Below, one piece after another: positions 36,898 to 44,885 of a DNA stretch of 64,000 nucleotides. How positions within the stretch are numbered: position 1 is the stretch's first letter; each line of letters opens with the position of its first letter. Under the pieces are notes generated by a model. It did not search any database and was not told the DNA's origin. It saw only the letters and a program-made list of their open reading frames with translations. The DNA comes from Robiginitomaculum sp. (GTDB taxonomy: Bacteria > Pseudomonadota > Alphaproteobacteria > Caulobacterales > Maricaulaceae), in contig JAJFFT010000006.1 of NCBI GenBank assembly GCA_021776525.1, positions 434,001 through 498,000 of the forward strand, in the 5' to 3' direction. The translations under genes and the position numbers were made by a program.

Positions 36898-37668
36898 ATG
36901 AGCGCGCTTTTTACCCCGGAAAATCTGTTTACCTTGTTAATGTTGATCGCCCTGCAGGCGGTCCTTGGGTTTGATAATCTTCTTTATATTTCCATTGAAT
37001 CCAAACGTGTTGAAAAGCGTCATCAGGCCTTTGTGCGTCAGGCCGGCATCGGCATCGCCATCATTTTTCGTATCGGCCTGCTGTTTTTGGTGATGAGCGC
37101 GGTCAGCATGTTTTCAACACCATTATTCAGCTTTGATTATACCGGTGTGGTGGAGGGCCGCTTTAACGTCCATAGCCTGATTACGCTTTTGGGTGGTGGC
37201 TTTATTATTTATACGGCCACCAAAGAAATCAGCCATTTATTGCTGGTCGACGATCTGGGGGGCGAGAAAAAAGAGAAGGGGTCGGTTACCAAAGCGCTGT
37301 TTTGGATTGTCAGCATGAACCTGGTTTTTTCCTTCGACTCCATTCTTTCGGCCATGGCGCTTTCCGACGTCTTTGTCATCATGGCCACGGCCATCATAAT
37401 TTCGGGCATAATGATGATTTGGCTATCTGATTATGTGGCTACGTTTTTGGAAAAAAACCGTATGTACGAAGTTATGGGTCTGTTTATCCTCTTCCTTGTC
37501 GGCGTGTTGCTGGTCACCGAAGGTGGGCACCTGGCGCATATTTCTCTCTTCGGGTTTGCCGTAGAACCCATGAGCAAGACCACGTTTTATTTTGTTCTTG
37601 CCGTCATCATCATTACCGATGTCATACAAAGCCGGTTTCGTAAAAACCCAATTGGTGCCAACACATGA
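36898..37668 (+). CDS. TerC family integral membrane protein
   Basis: Membrane protein of 256 residues with seven or eight helices. TerC features include LQAVLGFDNLLYISIESKRV and SMNLVFSFDSILSAMALSD, each helix carrying the paired acidic residue typical of the family. TerC proteins are tied to metal-ion (Mn/Ca) export or envelope protein insertion and to tellurite resistance. AGGAGG precedes the ATG. The end overlaps the next gene by 4 bases. Confidence 0.88.
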   Translation: MSALFTPENLFTLLMLIALQAVLGFDNLLYISIESKRVEKRHQAFVRQAGIGIAIIFRIGLLFLVMSAVSMFSTPLFSFDYTGVVEGRFNVHSLITLLGGGFIIYTATKEISHLLLVDDLGGEKKEKGSVTKALFWIVSMNLVFSFDSILSAMALSDVFVIMATAIIISGIMMIWLSDYVATFLEKNRMYEVMGLFILFLVGVLLVTEGGHLAHISLFGFAVEPMSKTTFYFVLAVIIITDVIQSRFRKNPIGANT

Positions 37669-39428
37669 GTATTAAAAACCTTGCCCTGACCCTCTCCCTT
37701 GCCGTGCTCTTGAGTGGGTGTCAGGAAAAACAACAAACTCAGGATGCGCAATCAACATTAACCGTGTTCACGGCCAAAGAGATTGTCACCATGGGGCAGG
37801 ACCAACCCCATGCCAACTGGATTGCCGTTGATGATGGCCGCATTATCAAGCTTGGAAGTGGAAAGCCGCCAAAACGGCTCAATGGAAAAGCCATATCCGT
37901 GCAGACGCGCTTTGCGGACAAGGTTTTGATGCCGGGGTTTATAGACCCTCATTTACATCCGATGATAGCCGCTGTTCTTCTGCCAACGCAGTTTATCACA
38001 CCAGAGGATTGGAACTTACCGCGCGGCTTTGAAGCCGGCGTAAAAACTCCCGCAGACTATCGCTCTAAATTAGTAGCCAAATTGGCCGAAGCGCCCACAG
38101 ACAAACCCTTTATCACCTGGGGCTGGCATGAATTATGGCACGGGCCGATAAGCCGGACAGACCTTGATGCCCTTGATAACACCCGGCCTGTTTTTGTCTG
38201 GCAGCGCTCTTTTCATGAAATTGTCGCCAATAGCAAAGGTCTGGAGTATCTGGGCGTCAGCGATCTGGCCTCGTTTGATGCTCTGATTAACCAAGTTGGA
38301 ATTGACCCACTGCACGCCGATTTTGAACGCGGTTATTTCTCTGAAACCGCACTGGCCGCAGCGTTTCGCCGCTTGGCACCTGCCGTTATGGCACCAGCGC
38401 ATTTGAAACATGGCCTTGATGAAATGAACACGCTGTTATTGCGTGCCGGTGTAACCACAATATCTGACATGGCGACCGGTATTTTTGGCTCCTTTCCTCT
38501 GGAGGCGGGGCTGATACAAAAAACCTATGACCGGCCCAATATCCCGGTCCGCGTAATGTTGATGCCCTATGCCAGCGAGCTTATGGCGCGTGCTGGCTCC
38601 CTGGAGGCCGCGCCGGCAATGGCGGATGCGGATGACGCGGCTTTTCATTCAGACAAGGTCTTTATGAACAACCGTATTAAACTGTTGGCCGACGGCGCGT
38701 TTTTCGCGCCGGCCATGAAACTGGAAACGCCGGCCTATCTGGATGGGCGCAAGGGCAAGTGGATTACCGAGCCAGATTTGCTGCGCCAACAGGCCCAGGC
38801 CTTTTGGATGGCAGGACGATCCATTCATATCCATGTTAATGGTGATCGGGGACTGGATGTTGTCTTGGATATGGTCTCAGAACTCCCCCGTGATGGCAAA
38901 CACCTTAATCAGCGCATCATCCTTGAGCACTTGGGTATCTCGCGCGAAGATCAGATTGCACGCATAGCGGATCTGGACCTCATGGTTTCGGCTCAACCCA
39001 ATTATCTTTATGTGGTCAGCGGAAAATATGCCGGTACGCTGTTGGACAAAGACCAGGCCGCACAAATGGTTCGCCTTGGGTCGTTGGAACGCGCTGGCGT
39101 GCCCCTTGCCTTGCATTCAGATATGACCATGGCCCCGGCGCAACCCCTGTTGTTGGCGTGGATTGCGGTCAACCGTATGAATATGGATGGGCAGACCATG
39201 GCGCCCGAACAGCGCATCAGCATCGACACGGCTATGCGCGCCATCACCATAGACGCGGCGCGGATGATTGGTCTTGAGAAAACGATCGGCTCGCTTGAGG
39301 TGGGCAAGAAGGCCGATTTTGCGGTTCTGGACGAGAACCCTTATTTGGTAGACCCCATGCGCATCAAAGACATACATGTTTCGGGCGTTGTTTTTGAAGG
39401 AAAATGGTTTGGCAATGATGTCCGATAA
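37665..39428 (+). CDS. Amidohydrolase lipoprotein (YtcJ-like)
   Basis: Metal-dependent hydrolase of 587 residues. The signal MSIKNLALTLSLAVLLSGC (lipobox LLSGC, cysteine 19) indicates a lipoprotein exposed to the periplasm. The amidohydrolase fold shows VLMPGFIDPHLHPM (metal His pair), IHIHVNGDRGLDVVLD, IILEHLGI, LALHSDMTMAPAQPLLLAW and the closing GSLEVGKKADFAVLDENP. The GWHEL and VFVWQRSFHEIVANSKGL text is of the YtcJ type. Substrate unknown. It is coupled to the TerC gene by an ATGA overlap. Confidence 0.87.
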   Translation: MSIKNLALTLSLAVLLSGCQEKQQTQDAQSTLTVFTAKEIVTMGQDQPHANWIAVDDGRIIKLGSGKPPKRLNGKAISVQTRFADKVLMPGFIDPHLHPMIAAVLLPTQFITPEDWNLPRGFEAGVKTPADYRSKLVAKLAEAPTDKPFITWGWHELWHGPISRTDLDALDNTRPVFVWQRSFHEIVANSKGLEYLGVSDLASFDALINQVGIDPLHADFERGYFSETALAAAFRRLAPAVMAPAHLKHGLDEMNTLLLRAGVTTISDMATGIFGSFPLEAGLIQKTYDRPNIPVRVMLMPYASELMARAGSLEAAPAMADADDAAFHSDKVFMNNRIKLLADGAFFAPAMKLETPAYLDGRKGKWITEPDLLRQQAQAFWMAGRSIHIHVNGDRGLDVVLDMVSELPRDGKHLNQRIILEHLGISREDQIARIADLDLMVSAQPNYLYVVSGKYAGTLLDKDQAAQMVRLGSLERAGVPLALHSDMTMAPAQPLLLAWIAVNRMNMDGQTMAPEQRISIDTAMRAITIDAARMIGLEKTIGSLEVGKKADFAVLDENPYLVDPMRIKDIHVSGVVFEGKWFGNDVR

Positions 39429-39440
39429 AAAAATGGTTTG

Positions 39441-39650
39441 CTATTTTTTGGTTTTGCCAGTTTCATCAATCCACGGATTGAAAACATCAACGCCCGCATA
39501 ATTGAAATCAGAGACATTGCGCGTTACAATCGTGAGTCTGTTCTGGATCGCGGTTGCTAGGATTAAACAGTCAATGGCTGGTAAGCTTCTACCCGCTCTT
39601 GCAGGTAGGCGGCCCCACTCGTCTGCAACATCTGCATCAATTGGCAATAG
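39441..39650 (-). pseudogene. C-terminal fragment of a PIN-domain (VapC-like) toxin
   Basis: The frame reads PIDADVADEWGRLPARAGRSLPAIDCLILATAIQNRLTIVTRNVSDFNYAGVDVFNPW, the C-terminal half of VapC-type PIN ribonucleases with the D-X-L-I-L-A-T-A and VTRN-X-X-DF motifs. The N-terminal half with the first catalytic aspartate is missing; the open frame upstream contains no toxin-like text and no ATG. No VapB antitoxin is adjacent. It is almost certainly a decayed toxin gene lying between the amidohydrolase and the CPBP gene. Confidence 0.8.
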
Positions 39651-39705
39651 CCCGTGGGAAATAGTGCAAGGTAGAAGGTGTTGGTTGAAATCTACGACAT
39701 AAACA

Positions 39706-40584
39706 CTACGCTATGCCTTCTTTTTTAGCACGGCGGTAGAAATATAAGGCCAGAAAGCATAATATAATTGGCATGGCGATTCCAAACTCATCGATGTAAA
39801 AATGAGACCCCTCGCCTTTTATTGTCAGGGGCGTAAATATCTGTTGAATGAAAAGATTGTGACTGGCATGGAGTATGACGGGCGGCCACAGGCTATTTGA
39901 TTTGAAGGCAAAATACGCATAAATTATGCCCTGTGGAACTATCGCCAACGTGAAAACAACCATTTGCAAGACGAAATTTCCTTCGCCAGCATTATAATCC
40001 GTAAACAAAATTGCAGGCCAATGCCACATAGCCCAAATCATGCCAGACAATAGTCCGATTACCCAGAACGGCATGATTTTACGCATTTCCCAAATCATGA
40101 AACCGCGCCAGCCAATTTCCTCCCCTAAAGCCCGGGACGCGGTGCTGACCATGCCGACAGTTGCAAGCAGTATTCCAAAAACAACCACGGCAACCATATT
40201 CGTGTTTTCACCACCGGTTAGCTGGTGTGACCAATTGCTAAAGGTATCAGCATTACCAAATCCGCTACCCCCCAACCCAATCATCCAAACGGGCAAATAG
40301 ATAGCCAGTCCGTAAGCAATCGGCAGTAACCAGGCGTTCCAATTCCAACGCCATTTCCCCCAGTGCCACGGCAAACTGGATATCGATCGCCTGAGAATAA
40401 GGCATGTCAAAATTGCGGCAATGCCAGGGGACCACATAACGCCCGTCACCAACAATAGAGGCGTGCCACCTTGATGTCCCATTAGTCCGACAAAGATGCT
40501 GGAAAAGGAAATGACGAGGATCAAAAATAGACCCAGTGCCCACCAAGCGGCCTTTCGTTCCTCTGATTGTGTCACCTGGTGCAT
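39706..40584 (-). CDS. CPBP-family intramembrane glutamic protease-like protein
   Basis: Integral membrane protein of 292 residues with about eight helices. The CPBP/Abi motifs are complete: the glutamate pair in LGEEIGWRGFMIWEMRK, the second histidine segment in MIWAMWHWPAILF, and the C-terminal LHASHNLFIQ. Family members include the CAAX-type proteases and bacteriocin self-immunity proteins. It sits next to a toxin remnant, in a short stretch that looks accessory. The substrate is unknown. Confidence 0.88.
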   Translation of the reverse strand: MHQVTQSEERKAAWWALGLFLILVISFSSIFVGLMGHQGGTPLLLVTGVMWSPGIAAILTCLILRRSISSLPWHWGKWRWNWNAWLLPIAYGLAIYLPVWMIGLGGSGFGNADTFSNWSHQLTGGENTNMVAVVVFGILLATVGMVSTASRALGEEIGWRGFMIWEMRKIMPFWVIGLLSGMIWAMWHWPAILFTDYNAGEGNFVLQMVVFTLAIVPQGIIYAYFAFKSNSLWPPVILHASHNLFIQQIFTPLTIKGEGSHFYIDEFGIAMPIILCFLALYFYRRAKKEGIA

Positions 40585-40755
40585 CTCAGTTTCCCTTTTT
40601 ATTCAGGCAATACCGTCGAACCTGCCATGAGATAAACCATTGTCAATTGATTTTCATGTGGACGCCTCGATAAGAACATGAACCGAAACAAGTCGGATTT
40701 TGCAAGAATGGCTTGCGGCTCGGAGGCCGGAACGACGGTCGAGGTGTTCCATAAC

Positions 40756-40790
40756 AAAAAAGGCGGAACCCGTTTCCAGATCCCGCCTTT
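40756..40790 (-). terminator. Rho-independent terminator of ahcY
   Basis: On the minus strand AAAGGCGG pairs with CCGCCTTT across a 16-base loop and is followed by a run of T (complement of the A-run at 40756-40761). It begins 20 bases after the ahcY stop codon. Confidence 0.8.
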
Positions 40791-40810
40791 CTCAATTCAT
40801 GTCAGTATTT

Positions 40811-42106
40811 TTAGTAGCGGTACGCATCGCCTTTAAACGGACCGGTAACCGGCACGCCGATATAATCGGCCTGCTCGTCCGAAAGGACTGTCAGGTCAGC
40901 ATTGAGCTTGGCCAGGTGCAAACGCGCAACCTTTTCATCCAGATGCTTGGGCAGTGTGTAAACTTGGTTCTCATATTCGCTGCCATTTTTCCAAAGCTCG
41001 ATCTGCGCCAGTGTCTGGTTGGCAAAGCTGGCAGACATCACAAAGCTGGGATGGCCCGTGGCATTGCCCAAATTGACCAAACGGCCTTCGGAGAGAAGGA
41101 TCATGCGATTGCCAGATGGCAGGTCAATCATGTCCACTTGCGGCTTAATATTGGTCCATTTGTAATTTTTCATGTCCGCGACGGCGATTTCATTATCGAA
41201 ATGACCGATATTACAAACGATGGCCATGTCTTTTAGCGCCCGCATATGATCGGCGGTAACAATGTCCTTATTGCCGGTTGTGGTGACAATAATATCAATG
41301 TTTGAAACCACATCATCCAGACGGCTCACTTCAAATCCGTCCATTGCGGCCTGCAGAGCACAAATTGGGTCAATCTCTGTAACGATCACCCGCGCGCCGG
41401 AACCGGCCAGGCTTTGCGCCGAGCCTTTACCAACATCGCCATAGCCGCACACCACAGCCACCTTGCCGGCCATCATAACATCTGTGCCGCGGCGAATGGC
41501 ATCTACCAGGCTTTCGCGGCAACCATATTTATTGTCGAACTTGGACTTGGTGACGCTGTCATTGACGTTGATCGCCGGAATTTTCAGTGATCCTTTTTTC
41601 GCCATTTCATAAAGGCGATGCACGCCGGTGGTGGTTTCTTCGGACACACCAACAATGTCATCCAACAATTCCGGGTGCTTTTCGTGCAGCATCAGGGTCA
41701 GATCGCCGCCATCATCAAGAAGAATATTCGGTGCCCAGCCATCAGGACCCTTGATGGTTTGTTCAATACACCATTCATACTCTTCTTCGCTTTCACCCTT
41801 CCAGGCAAAAACCGGAACGCCGCTGGCTGCGATCGCTGCGGCGGCCTGATCCTGAGTTGAAAAAATATTGCACGAAGACCAACGGACTTCAGCGCCAAGC
41901 GCTGTCAGGGTTTCAATCAATACGGCCGTTTGAATAGTCATATGCAGGCAGCCCGTGATCCGGGCACCTTTTAAGGGCTGTTCTTTGGAAAACTCTTCGC
42001 GGATTGACATCAAGCCCGGCATTTCCACCTCGGCTATGTCAATTTCTTTGCGGCCCCATTCGGCAAGGTTGATATCTTTGACTTTGTAATCGTTTTGCGC
42101 AGTCAT
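40811..42106 (-). CDS. ahcY: S-adenosylhomocysteine hydrolase
   Basis: NAD-dependent enzyme that splits S-adenosylhomocysteine to homocysteine and adenosine and keeps methylation going. The ATG of [22 protein letters not shown] is used because AGGA lies nine bases upstream; the track ORF is 19 residues longer. Visible are [45 protein letters not shown], the NAD site [15 protein letters not shown], and the C-terminal [32 protein letters not shown]. Its 431 residues are shorter than the roughly 465 of many alphaproteobacterial forms. A SahR-like palindrome lies upstream. Confidence 0.96.
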   Translation of the reverse strand: MTAQNDYKVKDINLAEWGRKEIDIAEVEMPGLMSIREEFSKEQPLKGARITGCLHMTIQTAVLIETLTALGAEVRWSSCNIFSTQDQAAAAIAASGVPVFAWKGESEEEYEWCIEQTIKGPDGWAPNILLDDGGDLTLMLHEKHPELLDDIVGVSEETTTGVHRLYEMAKKGSLKIPAINVNDSVTKSKFDNKYGCRESLVDAIRRGTDVMMAGKVAVVCGYGDVGKGSAQSLAGSGARVIVTEIDPICALQAAMDGFEVSRLDDVVSNIDIIVTTTGNKDIVTADHMRALKDMAIVCNIGHFDNEIAVADMKNYKWTNIKPQVDMIDLPSGNRMILLSEGRLVNLGNATGHPSFVMSASFANQTLAQIELWKNGSEYENQVYTLPKHLDEKVARLHLAKLNADLTVLSDEQADYIGVPVTGPFKGDAYRY

Positions 42107-42242
42107 TGTCATGCGTCCTAATTTTTTCGGCATTAAAGCTGGTGCGGGCAGGAAAGCCGTCATCCTGGCGCGCGAGCAAAACTATATGGTTTCGGCCCGG
42201 TTTTATGCAGCCTATATCAATGGTCGCTCGCCCTGACAAGGG

Positions 42243-42264
42243 GATATAAAGATATCTTTATATC
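42243..42264. promoter_or_regulatory. 22-bp perfect palindrome upstream of ahcY, SahR-like operator
   Basis: GATATAAAGAT/ATCTTTATATC is a perfect 22-bp palindrome 137 bases upstream of the ahcY start. Form and place fit the operator of SahR, the ArsR-type repressor of the S-adenosylhomocysteine cycle genes in proteobacteria. No SahR gene is in the window. Confidence 0.7.
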
Positions 42265-42375
42265 AACCTTTTCGGGTTTGAGTTGCGGTTGCACGACTTG
42301 TGCTGGGATTCCCTTTTAGCGTGTCACCCGTTTTCTTGATGTTAAAAATCGGTTAGGTTTTTTCGCGGGGGCCCT

Positions 42376-43464
42376 ATGAGCATTTTATCACCACACTTAC
42401 GCGAACAGAAATACGGTCGTCGAACCGTCTGTTTTCGCTTGCAAGATGGGGTTGTAGTTGCAGATTCCAGCAAAACAGAAGACGTCGATACACAGCCTAA
42501 AAAACTGGTGCTGCGCCTGGCCGATGGGTCTGTCAGCGTAGTCAACGCAGAAGGCTGGACAATCAATTGTGCCCCTGGTGACATTATCACCCAGGTTTTG
42601 CTTTCGCCGCTTAAGGGAAAGAAAAAATTCCTAGCCGGCGTCATTAATCGCACACAGCGCGAACGTGAGCGCGTTTTGCCGATGGCGGAACTGCTTAACA
42701 AAGCGCGTGTCAGCCGGGCATTTTTGTGGTGGTTAAGCATAGCTTTGTTAGTGGCCGGTGCCGTTATTACCGATTGCGGGTTTTTTGCCAATGAGATCAA
42801 TGCGATGCTGGTGAGCCCCCTTGATGCCCTGATTGCCCCCTTACAGCCTGCCGCAGACTTTGTTTCACGGCCCCTTGCCGCTGTTTTGAGCTGGTTACCC
42901 GTGCCGAACTGGTCAAGCGCGGCTTCCACTATGTTCGGATCTTTGCAGGATCACGGTCTGATCTTTTTTTCTGCTCTGCTGCTCATGGTTTTGATCTTGT
43001 GGTATCGCTCGTTTCGTATCCTAACTATTCCTCTGTTTGCACTTTGCTTGTTTGTGCTTAAAACTCGTATTTTTGGGTTTGATAGCGCACAAGCCGCTGT
43101 TCTTTATTGGTATGCACCGGTTATCGGCACACTGGTTCTGACCGGCGCCGTAAATCGGCTGCGCGACCGCTGGCGCTTGTCCGCACGGCTTACAGATATA
43201 TGCAAAAGTCTGATGGCCCAGCCCATACCGCAGAGTATGATCAAAAAACCGCCGATAACATCAGAAGAGCCGGCGGAGGCCACAACACCAGAACCCAAAG
43301 AGAGCGAAGACCAAAAAACAGCTGCGGCAAAACCCCACGGCAATGGAGTTTCAAAAACGCTCAATGGCGGAGGCAGCAGCGAAGGTCATATTCCGCCAGC
43401 CGTGACGACGTCCGCCCCACCCGCCGTGTCACCACCAGCCATAGAGGCAACACCGCCATCCTAA
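42376..43464 (+). CDS. Membrane protein of unknown function with a proline-rich tail
   Basis: Protein of 362 residues that I do not recognise. Residues 1-95 are soluble with short strands (TVCFRLQDGVVVADSSK, KLVLRLADGSVSVVNAEGW). Four membrane segments follow (AFLWWLSIALLVAGAVIT, LIFFSALLLMVLILWY, ILTIPLFALCLFVLKTRIF, VLYWYAPVIGTLVLTGAV). The last 85 residues are disordered, rich in Pro, Glu, Ala and Thr. The start has GGGGGCCCT just upstream and is the first ATG in frame. It is followed by a leftward small secreted protein gene. Confidence 0.68.
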   Translation: MSILSPHLREQKYGRRTVCFRLQDGVVVADSSKTEDVDTQPKKLVLRLADGSVSVVNAEGWTINCAPGDIITQVLLSPLKGKKKFLAGVINRTQRERERVLPMAELLNKARVSRAFLWWLSIALLVAGAVITDCGFFANEINAMLVSPLDALIAPLQPAADFVSRPLAAVLSWLPVPNWSSAASTMFGSLQDHGLIFFSALLLMVLILWYRSFRILTIPLFALCLFVLKTRIFGFDSAQAAVLYWYAPVIGTLVLTGAVNRLRDRWRLSARLTDICKSLMAQPIPQSMIKKPPITSEEPAEATTPEPKESEDQKTAAAKPHGNGVSKTLNGGGSSEGHIPPAVTTSAPPAVSPPAIEATPPS

Positions 43465-43504
43465 GTAAGGAGGGTGGAAAAACGGCTTTTTCTACGAAAA
43501 AAGT

Positions 43505-43939
43505 TTAGAATTTAATCGATGACTCGATACGAACCGACTGTTCGTATTCGCTGGGCGCAGACGGCAAACCGCGGTCAATCGGCGTTGAAATACGCAAATC
43601 GCCCGGCGCACTAAAGCTAAGACTGCCGCCAAGACGAATACGTGGGCTTAGGTCAAAATATGCCCCGGCGCGCATCCGCTCCGTATTTTCAAAAGATGTT
43701 TCTTTGAGATCAAAATTTACCGTAACGCCCCATTTGTTGGTGGCGGGAATATCAACGCCCGGTGAGCGTAGTGGCAAGAAGGAACGGTCTTCTTCGCGCG
43801 TTTCATCACGAACAGTAAAGGCACGGTTCCAGGGCAGAGATGAATCGTCCACACGCACAGTCGCCGGGCCCTCGGACAAAGCCGGTCCAGCAAATACGCT
43901 TAAGGCCAATGTGGCCAAAATGGGCTGCAAGCGCCTCAT
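43505..43939 (-). CDS. Secreted NtrZ-like small protein
   Basis: Protein of 144 residues with signal peptide MRRLQPILATLALSVFAGPALSE. The mature part (WNRAFTVRDETREEDRSF, NKWGVTVNFDLKE, ERMRAGAYFDLSPRIRLGGSLSFSAP) resembles NtrZ, the Caulobacter periplasmic protein linked to the NtrYX two-component system. AGAYF-X-X-SPRIRLGGS is the most family-like text. The aromatic last strand (IESSIKF) would also fit a small beta-barrel. ntrY and ntrX are not in the window. Confidence 0.55.
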   Translation of the reverse strand: MRRLQPILATLALSVFAGPALSEGPATVRVDDSSLPWNRAFTVRDETREEDRSFLPLRSPGVDIPATNKWGVTVNFDLKETSFENTERMRAGAYFDLSPRIRLGGSLSFSAPGDLRISTPIDRGLPSAPSEYEQSVRIESSIKF

Positions 43940-44387
43940 CCTTTACCAACCTCCCTCTCAGTCTTCATTATTACCAAAGCATTCTTTTACGCTCTAGTCT
44001 AATTTAATTCCATCAAGAACACATTAACAAACCGTCGCCAGCGCCGCGTCCTTCGATGGTGCATCGTGACCCCCTCAGGTCAGACAGCGATCCGGTCACA
44101 GCACTGTAATTCAGGATTACAAGTCAACTGTGACCGGCCGCGAGCAGCCCCATCCCCCGGACGCCTGCATTTTCCATGAACGATGGTGCCATCATGGTCA
44201 AGCGTAAAGCAGTGTTGTTATTGTGCTTCTTTTGTAATGTGACCTCAGAGCAACAATTCGCTTTGCTGGCTGCACGATATTTTTAGTGCGGCCCTGTAAA
44301 GCAAGACTGGCCTCGTACGATCAGCGTGGTATACACGCGGTCGAATTATATTCGCGGCAAACCTGCCGTTCCATGCGGAGAGTTTTT
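43940..44387. other. Gene-free interval of 448 bases with folded repeats
   Basis: No convincing protein gene. It contains two consecutive stem-loops near 44065-44090 (TGACC/GGTCA inside ATCG/CGAT) and 44092-44137 (see the separate entry), a short GATGG/CCATC hairpin at 44182-44193, and a 36-codon ORF at 44176-44286 without a ribosome site. A small RNA gene is possible. Confidence 0.5.
44092..44137. repeat. Nested inverted repeat, possible structured RNA
   Basis: Outer arms CCGGTCACAG and CTGTGACCGG are perfect complements of 10 bp. Inside lies a second perfect pair TGTAAT/ATTACA around a 5-base loop. No T-run follows, so it is unlike a simple terminator. Confidence 0.8.
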
Positions 44388-44855
44388 ATGCGCGCAAATG
44401 TTCGCATCGCCATCATCCTTGTTTCCACACTTGCCCTGGCATCTTGTTCAACCTTCGGGTCGGGCAAAAGCCGTTCAGACACAGGTGGTCGCCGCGGCGG
44501 CGGCGTGTTCGGCAAATCGCAATCCCTGTCGGGGATTGGCGTTAACAGCTTTTTGTGGCGCGCCGCGCTGGAAACCATTGAGTTTATGCCTTTGACCTCT
44601 GCTGACCCCTATGGCGGCGTCATTATCACAGGTTGGCACAGCGAAAGCAGCGCCCCTGACGAGCGTTTCAAAGCCACGGTTTATATTCTGGATACCCGGC
44701 TGCGCGCGGATGCCATCAAAGTATCCATTTTCAAGCAAACCCTGGACGCCAATGGCCGCTGGCTTGATGCAGATGTTGATCCGGATACCGAAGTGCAGAT
44801 TGAAAATGCTATTTTAACGCGCGCGCGTGAGCTTAAGATTTCAACTCTGGGATAA
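44388..44855 (+). CDS. DUF3576 lipoprotein
   Basis: Lipoprotein of 155 residues. The start MRANVRIAIILVSTLALASC is chosen because GGAG lies upstream and it gives a lipobox (LASC, cysteine 20); the track ORF adds 34 residues. A glycine/serine-rich linker precedes the DUF3576 body (IGVNSFLWRAALETIEFMPLTSADPYGGVIITGWHS, RFKATVYILDTRLRADAIKVSIFKQ). The family is usual directly before leuS in alphaproteobacteria, and function is unknown. Confidence 0.88.
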   Translation: MRANVRIAIILVSTLALASCSTFGSGKSRSDTGGRRGGGVFGKSQSLSGIGVNSFLWRAALETIEFMPLTSADPYGGVIITGWHSESSAPDERFKATVYILDTRLRADAIKVSIFKQTLDANGRWLDADVDPDTEVQIENAILTRARELKISTLG

Positions 44856-44885
44856 ACCATAACCGTTTGAAAGTTTTGGTTTATT

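Noticed and set aside
39441-39650. Active toxin-antitoxin locus
   Set aside because: The PIN domain lacks its N-terminal half and no antitoxin frame is found.
44060-44100. CAGGTCAG text resembling part of the SRP (4.5S) RNA
   Set aside because: The conserved GGAAGGAAGCAGCC-type loop is absent, so it is not ffs.
44176-44286. 36-codon ORF with a hydrophobic cysteine-rich stretch (KAVLLLCFFCN)
   Set aside because: No ribosome site, begins inside a small hairpin and lies in DNA with other repeats; a chance frame is more likely than a peptide gene.
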